This document shows, piece by piece, positions 8,716 through 16,795 of a DNA stretch of 64,000 nucleotides. The stretch lies in assembly GCF_008087625.1 (NCBI RefSeq), contig NZ_CP042997.1, positions 2,480,001 to 2,544,000 on the forward strand, read 5' to 3'. Source of the DNA: Aquisphaera giovannonii (GTDB lineage: Bacteria; Planctomycetota; Planctomycetia; Isosphaerales; Isosphaeraceae). Below the pieces are notes generated by a model. That model did not search any database. It saw nothing but the letters and a program-made list of their open reading frames with translations, and had not been told where the DNA came from. A program made the position numbers and the translations under genes. The number at the start of each line of letters is the position of its first letter. Position 1 is the stretch's first letter.

Positions 8716-9037
8716 CGGGCTTCTCCTCACGCCACTCGAAGGGCGGCTTGAGCCACTCGTCGATCAACGCCACCACGCCCGCCAGTGCCAGCCAGGCCAC
8801 CAGGACCTCGGGGACGCTCGCCCCCACGAAGAACGCGAAGGGGAGGGAGGTCCACAGGCCGACGCACTTCACGCACTCGAGCAGCCCCCGCCCCGGCCCC
8901 CGATCCAGCCGCCGCCGCAGGCGATCCAGGACGCCCGCCGGCCCGGACTCTCGCACCGCCAGGAACGCCAGCCGCCACGACGCGAGGCCCGCCAGGACGA
9001 AGCGGAAGGCCGGATGGTACGGATCGGGGGGCTCCAT
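8648..9037 (-). CDS. DUF1360-like small membrane protein
   Basis: A 129-residue protein. An N-terminal hydrophobic segment (FVLAGLASWRLAFLAV) is followed by the signature CVKCVGLWTSLPFAFFVG and a third hydrophobic stretch (VLVAWLALAGVVALI), then a charged cytoplasmic-type tail. The CxxCxGxW hallmark and segment order match DUF1360, a family known from phages and from Bacillus and actinobacterial genomes without an assigned function. It starts 3 nt after the vgrG stop, so it is translated from the same message. Why a membrane protein sits between a spike and its tip is unclear: it might anchor the apparatus at the membrane, act as a holin-like component, or be a cargo. These are inferences. 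Confidence 0.75.
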   Translation of the reverse strand: MEPPDPYHPAFRFVLAGLASWRLAFLAVRESGPAGVLDRLRRRLDRGPGRGLLECVKCVGLWTSLPFAFFVGASVPEVLVAWLALAGVVALIDEWLKPPFEWREEKPDEMLRPGRDEGDHPEPTGEDSL

Positions 9038-9040
9038 CGG

Positions 9041-11434
9041 TCAGTTGATCTTCACCAGCGAGCCCTTGATCGTGTTGATGCCGGAGGCCTCCGCGTTGAC
9101 CATGGCCCCCTTCACGAGGTTCTTGGCGGAGGCGTCCGACGTGATGTTCGGCGCCTTCTCCTCGATCTTGGTCGAGCCCTCGATCGTGATGCTCGTGCCC
9201 TTGATCTCGATCGTGCCCCCGCTCTTGAGCGTGATGCTCGCCGAGCCGGTCTTGAGGATGATCTCGTCCCCGGCCTCGACGGTCAGCTTGTTCTTGACGT
9301 TGAGGTTGTCGTCCTTGCCGACCGAGGTGTCGCGCTTCCCGCCGATCGTGTACGAGCCGTCGCTGCCCACGGTGACGGTCTGCGTCTTCCCCACCGTCTG
9401 CGTGTGCTTGCCGCCGAACGACTCCGTCTGGCCACCCCCGACGGTGACGGCCTGTGCCGCCCCCACCGTGATCGTCTGCGCCGCCCCCACCGTCACGGCG
9501 CGGAGGCCGCCCACGGTGATCTCCTGCGCCGCGCCCACGTTGATGGACTCGTTCACCCCGACCATCCTCGTGCGGGTCAGGGTCACGGTGATCGACTCGT
9601 TCGAGCCGACGGTCTCGGTCCGATTCGCGCCGATGGCGATCGTCTCGTTGGCGCCCACCTTCTCGACGCGGTTGACGCCGATGGTGATCGTCTCGTTGTT
9701 GTCCACGGTCTCGGTGCGGTCGTGCTTGACGTGGGTCGTCTCGTCGTGGTCGATCGTCTTGGAGCGATCGTGGCCGACGGTGTGCGACTCGTCATTCTCG
9801 ACGGAGATCGACTGGTCCTTCTCGGCGTGGATGGAGAGCAGCTCGGAGCCCTTCTTGTCCTCCAGGCGGATCTCGTTGAAGTTGGCGCCGGAGCCCCCCT
9901 TGGAGCTCCGCGACTTGATGCCGCTCTGCGTCATGTTGGCCGGCAGGGCGTAGGGGGGCATCTGGTCGGCGTTGTAGACGCTGCCGACGATGATCGGCCG
10001 GTCCGGATCCCCCTCCTCGAAGGCGACGACGACCTCCTGGCCGACCCGGGGGATGTGAACCATGCCCCACTGCTTGCCGGCCCAGGGCGTCGCCACGCGG
10101 ATCCAGCACGAGCTGTCGGCGTCGCGCTTGCCGTGGCGGTCCCAGGGGAACTGGACCTTCACCCGGCCGTACTTGTCGGTGAAGATCTCGTCCCCGGCGT
10201 TCCCCACCACCACGGCCGTCTGCGTCCCCTCGACCGTGGGCCTCGGCGTCGTCCGCTCCGGGCGGAAGGGGAGGGCGGCCGGGATGCACTGGAAGGAGTT
10301 CTCGTAGGACGGCGGCGCGTCGCTCGCGGAGACGTACGCGTCCCCCATCGACGCGGCGTGGGAGACGCCCGTGATCACGTACGCGCCATCCCCGTTGAAG
10401 TGGCGCGTGAGCGAGAACTTGTAGCCGGCGATGAGCTGCGGGCAGGTGCTCTTCCCGCGGATCAGCAGCGCCCGGGCCGCCTCCTGCTGCATGCGGATGC
10501 CCGCCGTGCGGCCGTTGTCCTCGAAGATGTTCTGGACGTCGCCGGCGCGGTCGCCGCCGCCGGGCGAGATGCCGTCGAACCGCTGGGCGTAGGCGCCGGG
10601 GTAGTCGTACAGCTCCAGCGGATCGTTCGCGGGGAGCTTGAGCTTGTGGGCCACCCGCCCTGCCTGCACGGAGTCGACCGTGGACTTGACGGCCTCCAGG
10701 TTCTGCCCGGGCAGCTCGAAGCAATGGTCCCAGAGAGTGACTTTTGCGGAACGCAGCTCCTGGGTCTTCTCCCAGGAGAAGATGCGATCCTCCTCGCGCA
10801 GGCCGCCCCGCACCTCCTCGAAGATGAGGGCCGGGTCGCCGGGGACGTCGTCGTGGCTCTGGGGGGTGTCGCCGACGACCATCTTGTGGCCGCCCGGCTC
10901 GTGCTGGAAGAAGTAGTAGATGCCTTCCTCCTCCATCAGCCGGCTCGCGAACGCGAAGTCGCTCTCGCGGTACTGGACGCAGTAGTCCCTCGCCTTGTAC
11001 GTCCCCTGGAGCTGGTACGCCGCGTCCAGGCCGGTCAGCACCTGCTTGAGGATCTCCGGCACCGTCATCTGCTGGAAGATGCGGCTCTGAGTCCGTCGCG
11101 TCAGCAGCCAGGCCCTGGGGACGAGCTCCGCGTAGTAGCAGGTGAGGAATCCCGGCCCGAGCCCCGAAGGCACGCGACGACCCTGGCTGAATCGGCTCAA
11201 GATGCCGTTGATGTATCGCTCATCCCCATCCGCCGTCAGGAAGGAGACGGTGGCCGACTGGCCGAGGACCTTCTCGAAGGGAATTTCCGTCTCCGACTCG
11301 GCCAGGAGCTCCAACCGGAACGAGAACAGCCCGGATAGAGATTCCGTACCCGAGACGGCCTGCAAGAGCAGCACGTCCGGGCCGAGGGGGGTCGTCACGG
11401 CGATCGGGCGCTTGACCTGGGTATACACGGGCAT
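9041..11434 (-). CDS. VgrG/TssI-type secretion spike protein
   Basis: A 797-residue VgrG. The N-terminal gp27-like (phage GPD) domain starts at about residue 15 (LQAVSGTESLSGLFSF). The gp5 OB-fold segment lies around residues 390-500 and contains DKYGRVKVQFPWDRHGK and WIRVATPWAGKQWG. A C-terminal needle of short valine/glycine repeats follows, with a terminal region (ITLKSGGTIEIKG) typical of DUF2345-like ends. The ATG at 11434 (MPVYTQVKRPIAVTTPLG) follows a GGGGAC Shine-Dalgarno; an in-frame upstream start adds only 26 unconserved residues. It is the first gene of a minus-strand operon that continues through the PAAR, RHS and DUF2169 genes. VgrG trimers form the piercing spike of type VI or related contractile injection systems. 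No TssB/C, TssK or ClpV gene is present in this window. Confidence 0.95.
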   Translation of the reverse strand: MPVYTQVKRPIAVTTPLGPDVLLLQAVSGTESLSGLFSFRLELLAESETEIPFEKVLGQSATVSFLTADGDERYINGILSRFSQGRRVPSGLGPGFLTCYYAELVPRAWLLTRRTQSRIFQQMTVPEILKQVLTGLDAAYQLQGTYKARDYCVQYRESDFAFASRLMEEEGIYYFFQHEPGGHKMVVGDTPQSHDDVPGDPALIFEEVRGGLREEDRIFSWEKTQELRSAKVTLWDHCFELPGQNLEAVKSTVDSVQAGRVAHKLKLPANDPLELYDYPGAYAQRFDGISPGGGDRAGDVQNIFEDNGRTAGIRMQQEAARALLIRGKSTCPQLIAGYKFSLTRHFNGDGAYVITGVSHAASMGDAYVSASDAPPSYENSFQCIPAALPFRPERTTPRPTVEGTQTAVVVGNAGDEIFTDKYGRVKVQFPWDRHGKRDADSSCWIRVATPWAGKQWGMVHIPRVGQEVVVAFEEGDPDRPIIVGSVYNADQMPPYALPANMTQSGIKSRSSKGGSGANFNEIRLEDKKGSELLSIHAEKDQSISVENDESHTVGHDRSKTIDHDETTHVKHDRTETVDNNETITIGVNRVEKVGANETIAIGANRTETVGSNESITVTLTRTRMVGVNESINVGAAQEITVGGLRAVTVGAAQTITVGAAQAVTVGGGQTESFGGKHTQTVGKTQTVTVGSDGSYTIGGKRDTSVGKDDNLNVKNKLTVEAGDEIILKTGSASITLKSGGTIEIKGTSITIEGSTKIEEKAPNITSDASAKNLVKGAMVNAEASGINTIKGSLVKIN
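9300..9815 (-). repeat. Tandem beta-needle repeats in the VgrG C-terminus
   Basis: Within vgrG, residues about 540-711 carry some fifteen degenerate units of 8-11 residues ending in a TV/IG-type step (for example VGANETIAIGANRTETVG). At the DNA level this gives a run of related gac/ggt-rich units. The periodicity fits a triple-stranded beta-helix needle, as in phage gp5. The first third of the array is charged (HD and DNN units) and the last third is Gly/Ala/Gln rich. Confidence 0.8.
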
Positions 11435-12255
11435 CGTCGTCGTCCCCCGATCCGGTAGATCCGAACCTGCCCGTCTTTCCCGAAGCGATTCGCGGGAATC
11501 CAATCGGAGCACATTCTTTCATAAAGCTGGCGCCGATTCAACGCAGGCAGCCAGCGGCCCCGCCCGCGTCTTCGCCGCAGTCAGGCCATGGGGCTATCGC
11601 CATGCGACCCGCTAGCGGTCAAGGATTCGATCGCTCGCCGAGCCCGACGAATTCCGAGAGGAATGATCATGATACGGGCCTGCATGGCGAAACGGGACGC
11701 ATCCGGTCATCACCGCTTCCACTCTCTGCGACCAGCCGTCCATCGTGGGCCATGATTGCTTGGTGTTTGCCGGTGACGGGATGCCACGCGTGTTGATCGG
11801 ATGGGCCGTCCGTCCCCGGGTGACCGCGACGGATGGGCGCCACCCGCGATGACCGCCCGATCCAGTCGCGAGATGGCCCCCGCCAGGATGGCACTCCCGG
11901 GGCCGCCGCGAGTCCGGCCCGAAGCGACATCATCAATTCGCCATTCCAGCATGTCATCCTTTGACGAGCGGCGTTGCGTGTTGAGGTTTGGCGACGCGGC
12001 GTTGATTTCCGAGAAGTAGAGACTGGTCCCCTTGATGCCGGGGGTTTCGCGGCCTAGGTTTACTTAGGTTGCACAGTCGCGACACCATCTCACACCGACG
12101 GACGCACCCGAGTCTGCTGCCTTCGTCGCAGCGATCGGGAACATCTCGGTGCCAGTTGATTCGAGACACTCCGACGATGGAGTGCGTGGCCCCCGTCTCT
12201 GTGCCAGATCTGGCGTGGCCGCGTTCGGCGGACTGATGTTCGGCCGTGCCGGCTC
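11435..12255. other. Non-coding stretch between the VgrG operon and the PEP-CTERM gene
   Basis: About 820 bp in which no frame shows a convincing protein. The short frames present are compositionally mixed, lack Shine-Dalgarno sequences and match nothing I know. It should contain the promoter of the vgrG operon (minus strand) and part of the leader of the PEP-CTERM gene, but I see no clear -35/-10 pair for vgrG. Confidence 0.5.
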
Positions 12256-12275
12256 GGACGGATCGAAATCCGTCC
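12256..12275 (+). promoter_or_regulatory. Perfect 8-bp hairpin upstream of the PEP-CTERM gene
   Basis: GGACGGAT-CGAA-ATCCGTCC is a perfect 8-bp stem with a 4-nt loop, followed by ATTTATACC, which includes a possible -10 hexamer (TATACC, 12279-12284). It lies 40 bp upstream of the ATG at 12316. It may be an operator overlapping the promoter, a leader hairpin, or a weak terminator. Confidence 0.4.
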
Positions 12276-12315
12276 ATTTATACCCTGAGCGAGACGCACC
12301 GGGAGTTTGACCCTT

Positions 12316-13098
12316 ATGATCGCGAGAGGCAGTTCGGGAGTGTCCCAGAGGACCATGGCGGCGACATTCGCCCTGGGATGCATCGTGGCCGCCGCGACGC
12401 GAGCCGAGGCCGGGCTCGTCGTCTCCGTGGAGGCACCCGGCGTGATGAGCTCGAAGGTTTCGGGGATCACAACGGAAACCTTCGATGGCCTCCCCCCGGG
12501 GATTGCTTCGAGCCTCGACACCGCCGTGGGCACCCTCGCGTCGAGGGGCCGGTTCGCCATCTTGAATGCCGACTCCTACGGGGGCGCCGACGCGGGCGGC
12601 GAGTACATCAGCCTCGGTGCGCAGAGCGGGTCGCCGGCCCCCATGACGCTCACCTTCGCCTCGCCGCAGGCCTACTTCGGCATGTGGTGGTCGGCGGCCG
12701 ACGCCTACAACGAAATCACGTTCTATTCGGGGCAACAGGCGCTGGGTAGCTTCAACTCGCCCTTCGTCCTGGACGCCCTCAACGCGCTGCCGGACGGCAG
12801 GAAGTACTACGGCAATCCGAACGGCTGGGGCGATGCCTCGGAGCCCTTCGCCTACCTGAACTTCTTCGGCACCGGCGGCACCACGATCACCTCGGTCGTC
12901 TTCGCCAATTCCGGGACGACGGCGACCGGATTCGAGTCGGACAACTGGAGCATCGCGTCCGTCGCCCCGTCGACGATTCGGGGCACGATCATCGCAGGCG
13001 CCATCGTCCCGGAGCCGTCCTCATTGGTCCTCGCGGGAGTCGCCTGCGCGGCCGGCGGGCTCGCCGCCGTGCGGTGGAGGTCTCGTCGGACTCGTTGA
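12316..13098 (+). CDS. PEP-CTERM sorting-domain exported protein
   Basis: A 260-residue secreted protein. The N-terminal signal peptide has hydrophobic core AATFALGCIVAAATRAEA with cleavage likely after AEA. The body is a beta-rich, Gly/Ser/Thr-rich domain without a recognised enzymatic motif. The last 30 residues form a PEP-CTERM tag: VPEPSS, a hydrophobic segment (LVLAGVACAAGGLAAV) and the basic end RWRSRRTR. Such tags direct proteins to exosortase for cleavage and presumed attachment to the envelope or extracellular matrix; no exosortase gene is in this window. The ATG at 12316 is preferred over a TTG three codons earlier. Its ligand or role is unknown. Confidence 0.9.
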   Translation: MIARGSSGVSQRTMAATFALGCIVAAATRAEAGLVVSVEAPGVMSSKVSGITTETFDGLPPGIASSLDTAVGTLASRGRFAILNADSYGGADAGGEYISLGAQSGSPAPMTLTFASPQAYFGMWWSAADAYNEITFYSGQQALGSFNSPFVLDALNALPDGRKYYGNPNGWGDASEPFAYLNFFGTGGTTITSVVFANSGTTATGFESDNWSIASVAPSTIRGTIIAGAIVPEPSSLVLAGVACAAGGLAAVRWRSRRTR

Positions 13099-13372
13099 CG
13101 GAAGCACCGCGGGGGCTTGGCGTGGAAGGCCCCATTGATCCTCCAGGTGCCCCCGACCCGGCCAGCCTGCCTGGCGGTCCCCGACTCAAGACCCGTCCGT
13201 CGGTCGCGCGAAGCGTCGCCGCAACCGGCGATCCGGCCCCGACGTTTCGAGGGCCGATTGGCCGGGGCGGTCGCAGCTCGCGGCGGACCACGGCGCTTCG
13301 CCAGGCGTGCTCGATCGATCCCGATCCTCGGGCGGGTTTCGTGGTGCCGGAAGACCCACCGAATCGCGCCCC

Positions 13373-13822
13373 TCAGATTGTCCAATCGGGGATGTAGACC
13401 CGGCGCATCCCCTCGTTCTCCTTCATCAGGTCGGTGAAGGTCGTCTGGTCCACGACGTCGGAGATGGATTGTCGGACTCGGCCCCAGAAGCCGAAGAAGG
13501 GGCACTGTCCGGGGTATTCGCACTCCTTGGGGCGGGAGACGCTGACGCAGTCCACCGGAGCGATCGGGCCGTCGATGAATCGGATGACTTCGCCGATCTT
13601 GAGGCGGTCGGCCGGCTTGGCCAGGAAGTAGCCACCCTCCACACCGCGACGGCTATTCACGTAGCCGCCCCCTTTCAACTGGCTGAGGATGGCCTCCAGG
13701 AACTTGATCGGGATGTGTTGCCGCTCGGCGATCTCGCTCGCCTTCAACGGCGTGGAATCCGCGTGCTCCGCCAGCGCGTACAGCGCCCGGAGGGCGTAAT
13801 AACACTTTGCGGAGACGGTCAT
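13373..13822 (-). CDS. Rrf2-family transcriptional regulator with three-cysteine cluster-binding motif
   Basis: A 149-residue Rrf2 protein: an N-terminal winged helix (KCYYALRALYALAEH; LEAILSQLKGGGYVNSRRG with the wing GVEGGYFLAKP) and a dimerisation helix. Cys92, Cys101 and Cys107 lie in the loop where IscR carries its [2Fe-2S] ligands (92, 98, 104), so an iron-sulfur or redox/NO-sensing regulator is likely. The spacing differs from IscR, so it is not necessarily an orthologue. No isc or suf operon is adjacent. It lies 125 bp downstream of the acyltransferase gene on the same strand. The 274 bp beyond its stop up to the PEP-CTERM gene show nothing recognisable. Confidence 0.92.
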   Translation of the reverse strand: MTVSAKCYYALRALYALAEHADSTPLKASEIAERQHIPIKFLEAILSQLKGGGYVNSRRGVEGGYFLAKPADRLKIGEVIRFIDGPIAPVDCVSVSRPKECEYPGQCPFFGFWGRVRQSISDVVDQTTFTDLMKENEGMRRVYIPDWTI

Positions 13823-13947
13823 TGTGCGACTCTTGCGGTGGGAAGGGGACCTACGCCGCCAGGACCGGATGGAGCACGCCGGGGAATCTCGCCACGGCCC
13901 GAACGCTCGCGGCCGTCCTGGTCATTCTTGATCGATTTTACGGTCTT

Positions 13948-15228
13948 TCAAGATGCGACGCCATCCTCCCGGACGTAGGCCTTTCGCGCGGCGACGATTG
14001 GATGCGATAACATCGGCCCCGGGGGCTCGTGATTCAGGCACCTGGGCTTTTCCTGCACGGCCCGCTTGATCCTCCCGGCGTTCAGGCTGGAGAGTCCCAC
14101 CCAGAGCATCGACGCACCCAGAGTCCAGGAGATCATGCCGAGCAGTTGCCCCGTGCTCCCTTTCGCCGAGTCCACGAAGAAGACGCAGAACCAAAGCCCG
14201 GCCGGCATCTGGAGCGCGAAGAGAGGGAAGCTCGCCTCGGAGGCCCGGGCAAACAAATGGTTTGACAGACCCCACGCCAGCAACCCCCGGCCCCTCGCCA
14301 GGTCCACAATGACCACGAGCAAGGCCGGGGCCAGCAGCCCGTGACGTAACGGGACATAGGGAATGCCCGGCACGAGCGCCAGGCCAGCGAACATCCCCAG
14401 CATCACCAGGTCGCCGGCGGAAGTCCGCGGGGCGGCCGCGGAAGTCCGGACCTCGATCTCCTCCCGGTCGATCCCCAGGCCGAACCACCGACCGAGCAGC
14501 ACTCCCGCGAGGAATTGAGGCAGCCAGCTTAGCGGATGAAATCGCAGCACGGTCAGCCACGTCCCGCCGAGGTCGATGGATCGAACCGTCCAGGCGTCGC
14601 CATAAGGATCGACCGTCAGGTAGAGAGCGGGAGGGAGCCACGCGAGGAACGCCATAAGGCCCGCCAGTCGGAGAAGCCTGCTCCGATCCATCCCCAGGGT
14701 CAATCGGCCTGCCAGCGGAAACGCGGCGTAGAACGCCGCGAACGCCGAGAGCGCCCACGCCGGCGCATTCCACCAAAGCGCGAAGGGCGGGAACCAGGCC
14801 TGCACCATGGTCAAGCTGGTGGCGACACCCCCAGCAATCTCCAGGGGCGTCGCATGCCTGGCCGTGAACGGCAGGAGCGCGGGTGCTGGAATCAGCAGGA
14901 CGAGCGAGAGGAGGTAAAGCGGGTAGAGCCTGAAGAGCCGCCCTCTCCAGAATCGCCCCGCGGACATCTTCAAGCGACCCCTCCCGTCGAGGTAGGCGTA
15001 TGCCAGGAGGAACCCCGACAACTCGAAGAAGAAGCCCGTCGACACGTATCCCCGGCTCATCAGGCGCGTGAGGCACGCCGGAAGCCGTTCAATGATCCCG
15101 AACGTCAGCAGCCCTGCGTCATGAGCCTGCTTGACGTGGAAAAGATAAATGTGAACCGCCGCGAAGATGCGCACACCTGAAAGGGCCGGCAGTTTCGGAC
15201 GCGTGCTTCCCCCGGGTTCTGTCCACAT
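13948..15228 (-). CDS. Acyltransferase 3 (OafA/YrhL-like) integral membrane protein
   Basis: A 426-residue multi-pass membrane protein of the acyltransferase-3 family. Such proteins transfer acetyl or other acyl groups to sugars of surface polysaccharides or glycolipids. The N-terminus has LPALSGVRIFAAVHIYLFH, containing the family's catalytic-type histidine region. GYVSTGFFFELSGFLLAYAY is the second signature, and about ten hydrophobic helices follow. The ATG at 15228 is chosen because GGAG lies 9 nt upstream and the family domain begins about 15 residues later; an ATG at 15309 would add 27 unrelated residues and has no Shine-Dalgarno. The substrate cannot be inferred from the neighbours. 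Confidence 0.9.
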   Translation of the reverse strand: MWTEPGGSTRPKLPALSGVRIFAAVHIYLFHVKQAHDAGLLTFGIIERLPACLTRLMSRGYVSTGFFFELSGFLLAYAYLDGRGRLKMSAGRFWRGRLFRLYPLYLLSLVLLIPAPALLPFTARHATPLEIAGGVATSLTMVQAWFPPFALWWNAPAWALSAFAAFYAAFPLAGRLTLGMDRSRLLRLAGLMAFLAWLPPALYLTVDPYGDAWTVRSIDLGGTWLTVLRFHPLSWLPQFLAGVLLGRWFGLGIDREEIEVRTSAAAPRTSAGDLVMLGMFAGLALVPGIPYVPLRHGLLAPALLVVIVDLARGRGLLAWGLSNHLFARASEASFPLFALQMPAGLWFCVFFVDSAKGSTGQLLGMISWTLGASMLWVGLSSLNAGRIKRAVQEKPRCLNHEPPGPMLSHPIVAARKAYVREDGVAS

Positions 15229-15284
15229 GGCAACTTTCTCCACCACGGAAAGTAAGTCAGCCAGCGGAACTCGCTCCCCCACCG

Positions 15285-15397
15285 TTATTCCTATCGGTTC
15301 AGGAGACATTGGGGGTCAGGCAGCTCCATCCCTTGCAAATTTTGCTGGCAAGGGTGGAGACTCTATTGACAAATCTATATTCAGTCGATAGGAATAA
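15285..15397. repeat. 12-bp perfect inverted repeat in an AT-rich island upstream of the acyltransferase gene
   Basis: TTATTCCTATCG at 15285-15296 and its exact complement CGATAGGAATAA at 15386-15397 flank 89 bp. That interval also holds a 7-bp hairpin (CCCTTGC 15330-15336 with GCAAGGG 15348-15354) and a TTGACA hexamer at 15366-15371. The area is markedly more AT-rich than its surroundings, as expected for a promoter or operator zone. It lies 57-170 bp upstream of the minus-strand acyltransferase start. Confidence 0.5.
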
Positions 15398-15820
15398 TAT
15401 ACAAGCCGGGCCGAGCCCGTCATTCGGGATGTTAGCCGCGAAAACCGCGGGCCGGCGGCGAGTTGGGAAGAGACCCATGGTGCCCAAGCGATCCTAGAAG
15501 GCAGACAGGGCAGGAATTCCATGAACGGCGAACCGGACACTTCGACGAGCGGGCCCGCGCGTCTCATCACGCGTGAGGACGACTTTCACGAAGCGAGGCT
15601 GTGGAGCCGGGCCAGGCGAAACCTGACGCTCCTCTACTCGGGCCGTCCGGGATGCTGTGCGACCTCTCACGCTCGCGGAGCGGTCGATGGGGAACGAGGG
15701 GGGCCGGAGGTTGTCGAGCGGCCGGCGCCGTGGTCGCCCGCGGCGACGTGTACGGCCGGTTGAGCCCGGTTCTTCATCCCCTCGCATTCACGACCCCTCC
15801 CCGCGGAGCTTATCGAAGAC
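15398..15820. other. Intergenic stretch without a confident gene
   Basis: About 420 bp. A plus-strand 80-codon frame from the ATG at 15521 has an AGGA sequence 6 nt upstream and reasonable codon use for its first 40 codons (MNGEPDTSTSGPARLI...). It then loses coding character and matches no family, so it may be a gene remnant or chance. A minus-strand frame over the same DNA is Arg-rich and unconvincing. No RNA gene was seen. Confidence 0.35.
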
Positions 15821-16708
15821 ATGATCACGATCACGGTGCCCACGGGCCATGTCGGCCGTCATCTCGTCGAGTGGCTCGCGTCCTCGGGTCGCGCCTTGAC
15901 GGTCATCGCGAGGCGGCCGGACCGGCTGCCTCGGTACCTGCACGAGAGAGAGATCGTCCGCCGGGCCTGCTCCGAGGACGCTGCGGCGGTGGCGAGGGCG
16001 ACGGAGGGCACGGACGTGCTTTTCTGGGTGTCGCCCTCCAATCCGACCGCCCCGGACGTCCGCGGCTGGTATCGCCGGCTCGCCGAGGTGGTCGGCAAGG
16101 CGGTGCGCGTCAATCGCATCCCTCGGGTCGTCAACCTCTCGAGCGTCGGCGCGGGCTGGGCGGACGGCCTGGGGCCGATCTCCGGGCTCAACGAGGTCGA
16201 GCGGGCGATCAACGACGCGGCAAAGGATGTCACCCACATCCGAGCCGGGTTCTTCATGGAGAACTTCCTCGGCCAGCTGGCCTCACTTCGGGGCGAGGGC
16301 GAGATCCCTTGGCTTTACCCGGGGAGCATGACCTTCCCGATGATCGCCGCGCGGGACATCGCCGAGGTGGCCGCCCGCCGCCTCCTCGACGCACGATGGA
16401 CGGGCCGCTGTGTCCAGGCCCTGCACGGGCCCGCCGACCTGTCCCTGGACGCGGCCGTGAACACGCTCGGTGTGATCCTCGGCCGACGGCTGCGCAACGT
16501 CCAGCTCTCCGCCGACGAGTATCGCCGCCGGGCGCTGGAGGCGGGGCTCTCCCAGGACTTCGCGGACAGGTATGTCCAGATGTGCGAGGCCCTTGGCGTC
16601 CTCGGATGGTCCCGGCTGGGCGAGCCTCGGACACCGGATACGACAACGAGCACGACCCTCGGTGCGTGGGCGAGTGAGGTCCTGATACCGCTTGTCAGGG
16701 CCGCCTGA
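15821..16708 (+). CDS. NmrA-like NAD(P)-binding Rossmann protein (atypical SDR)
   Basis: A 295-residue protein of the NmrA/atypical short-chain dehydrogenase group. The N-terminal dinucleotide-binding motif is shortened to TVPTGHVGRHLVEWL, that is GxxGxxG with Pro-Thr in front. NLSSVGAGW marks the fourth beta strand. The C-terminal part (AARDIAEVAARRLLD and a YRRRALEAGL helix) resembles NAD(P)H:quinone oxidoreductase 2/azoreductase-like members (YtfG type). The classical YxxxK catalytic pair is not evident, so it may be a redox sensor or an oxidoreductase of unknown substrate. It is a monocistronic plus-strand gene convergent with the protoporphyrinogen oxidase gene. Confidence 0.85.
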   Translation: MITITVPTGHVGRHLVEWLASSGRALTVIARRPDRLPRYLHEREIVRRACSEDAAAVARATEGTDVLFWVSPSNPTAPDVRGWYRRLAEVVGKAVRVNRIPRVVNLSSVGAGWADGLGPISGLNEVERAINDAAKDVTHIRAGFFMENFLGQLASLRGEGEIPWLYPGSMTFPMIAARDIAEVAARRLLDARWTGRCVQALHGPADLSLDAAVNTLGVILGRRLRNVQLSADEYRRRALEAGLSQDFADRYVQMCEALGVLGWSRLGEPRTPDTTTSTTLGAWASEVLIPLVRAA

Positions 16709-16743
16709 CCCGATGGCTCCGCCCCACGTCTCCGCGCCGAGAT

Positions 16744-16790
16744 GCCGCGGCGTGCGACACTCGCACCACCCATCTCCCGCACGCCGCGGC
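16744..16790. terminator. Bidirectional terminator-like hairpin between convergent genes
   Basis: GCCGCGGCGTGCG (16744-16756) pairs perfectly with CGCACGCCGCGGC (16778-16790) over 13 bp with a 21-nt loop. It lies exactly between the stops of the NmrA-like gene (plus) and the protoporphyrinogen oxidase gene (minus). There is no long T-tract, so it may act as a barrier to read-through or to RNA decay. Confidence 0.5.
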
Positions 16791-16795
16791 TGATT

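Noticed and set aside
8678-11338. A plus-strand open frame of 886 codons antisense to vgrG
   Set aside because: Its repeats merely mirror the VgrG needle repeats on the other strand, with no start signal or family.
11435-12255. Several 60-100-codon frames in the gap upstream of vgrG
   Set aside because: None has a ribosome-binding site, domain or consistent third-position GC bias.
15366-15400. TTGACA...TAATAT as a plus-strand promoter
   Set aside because: The spacer is 23 bp, outside the workable range, and no convincing gene follows.
15521-15763. Possible 80-codon gene with a fair Shine-Dalgarno
   Set aside because: Coding character fades after about 40 codons and there is no family; mentioned only within the intergenic entry.
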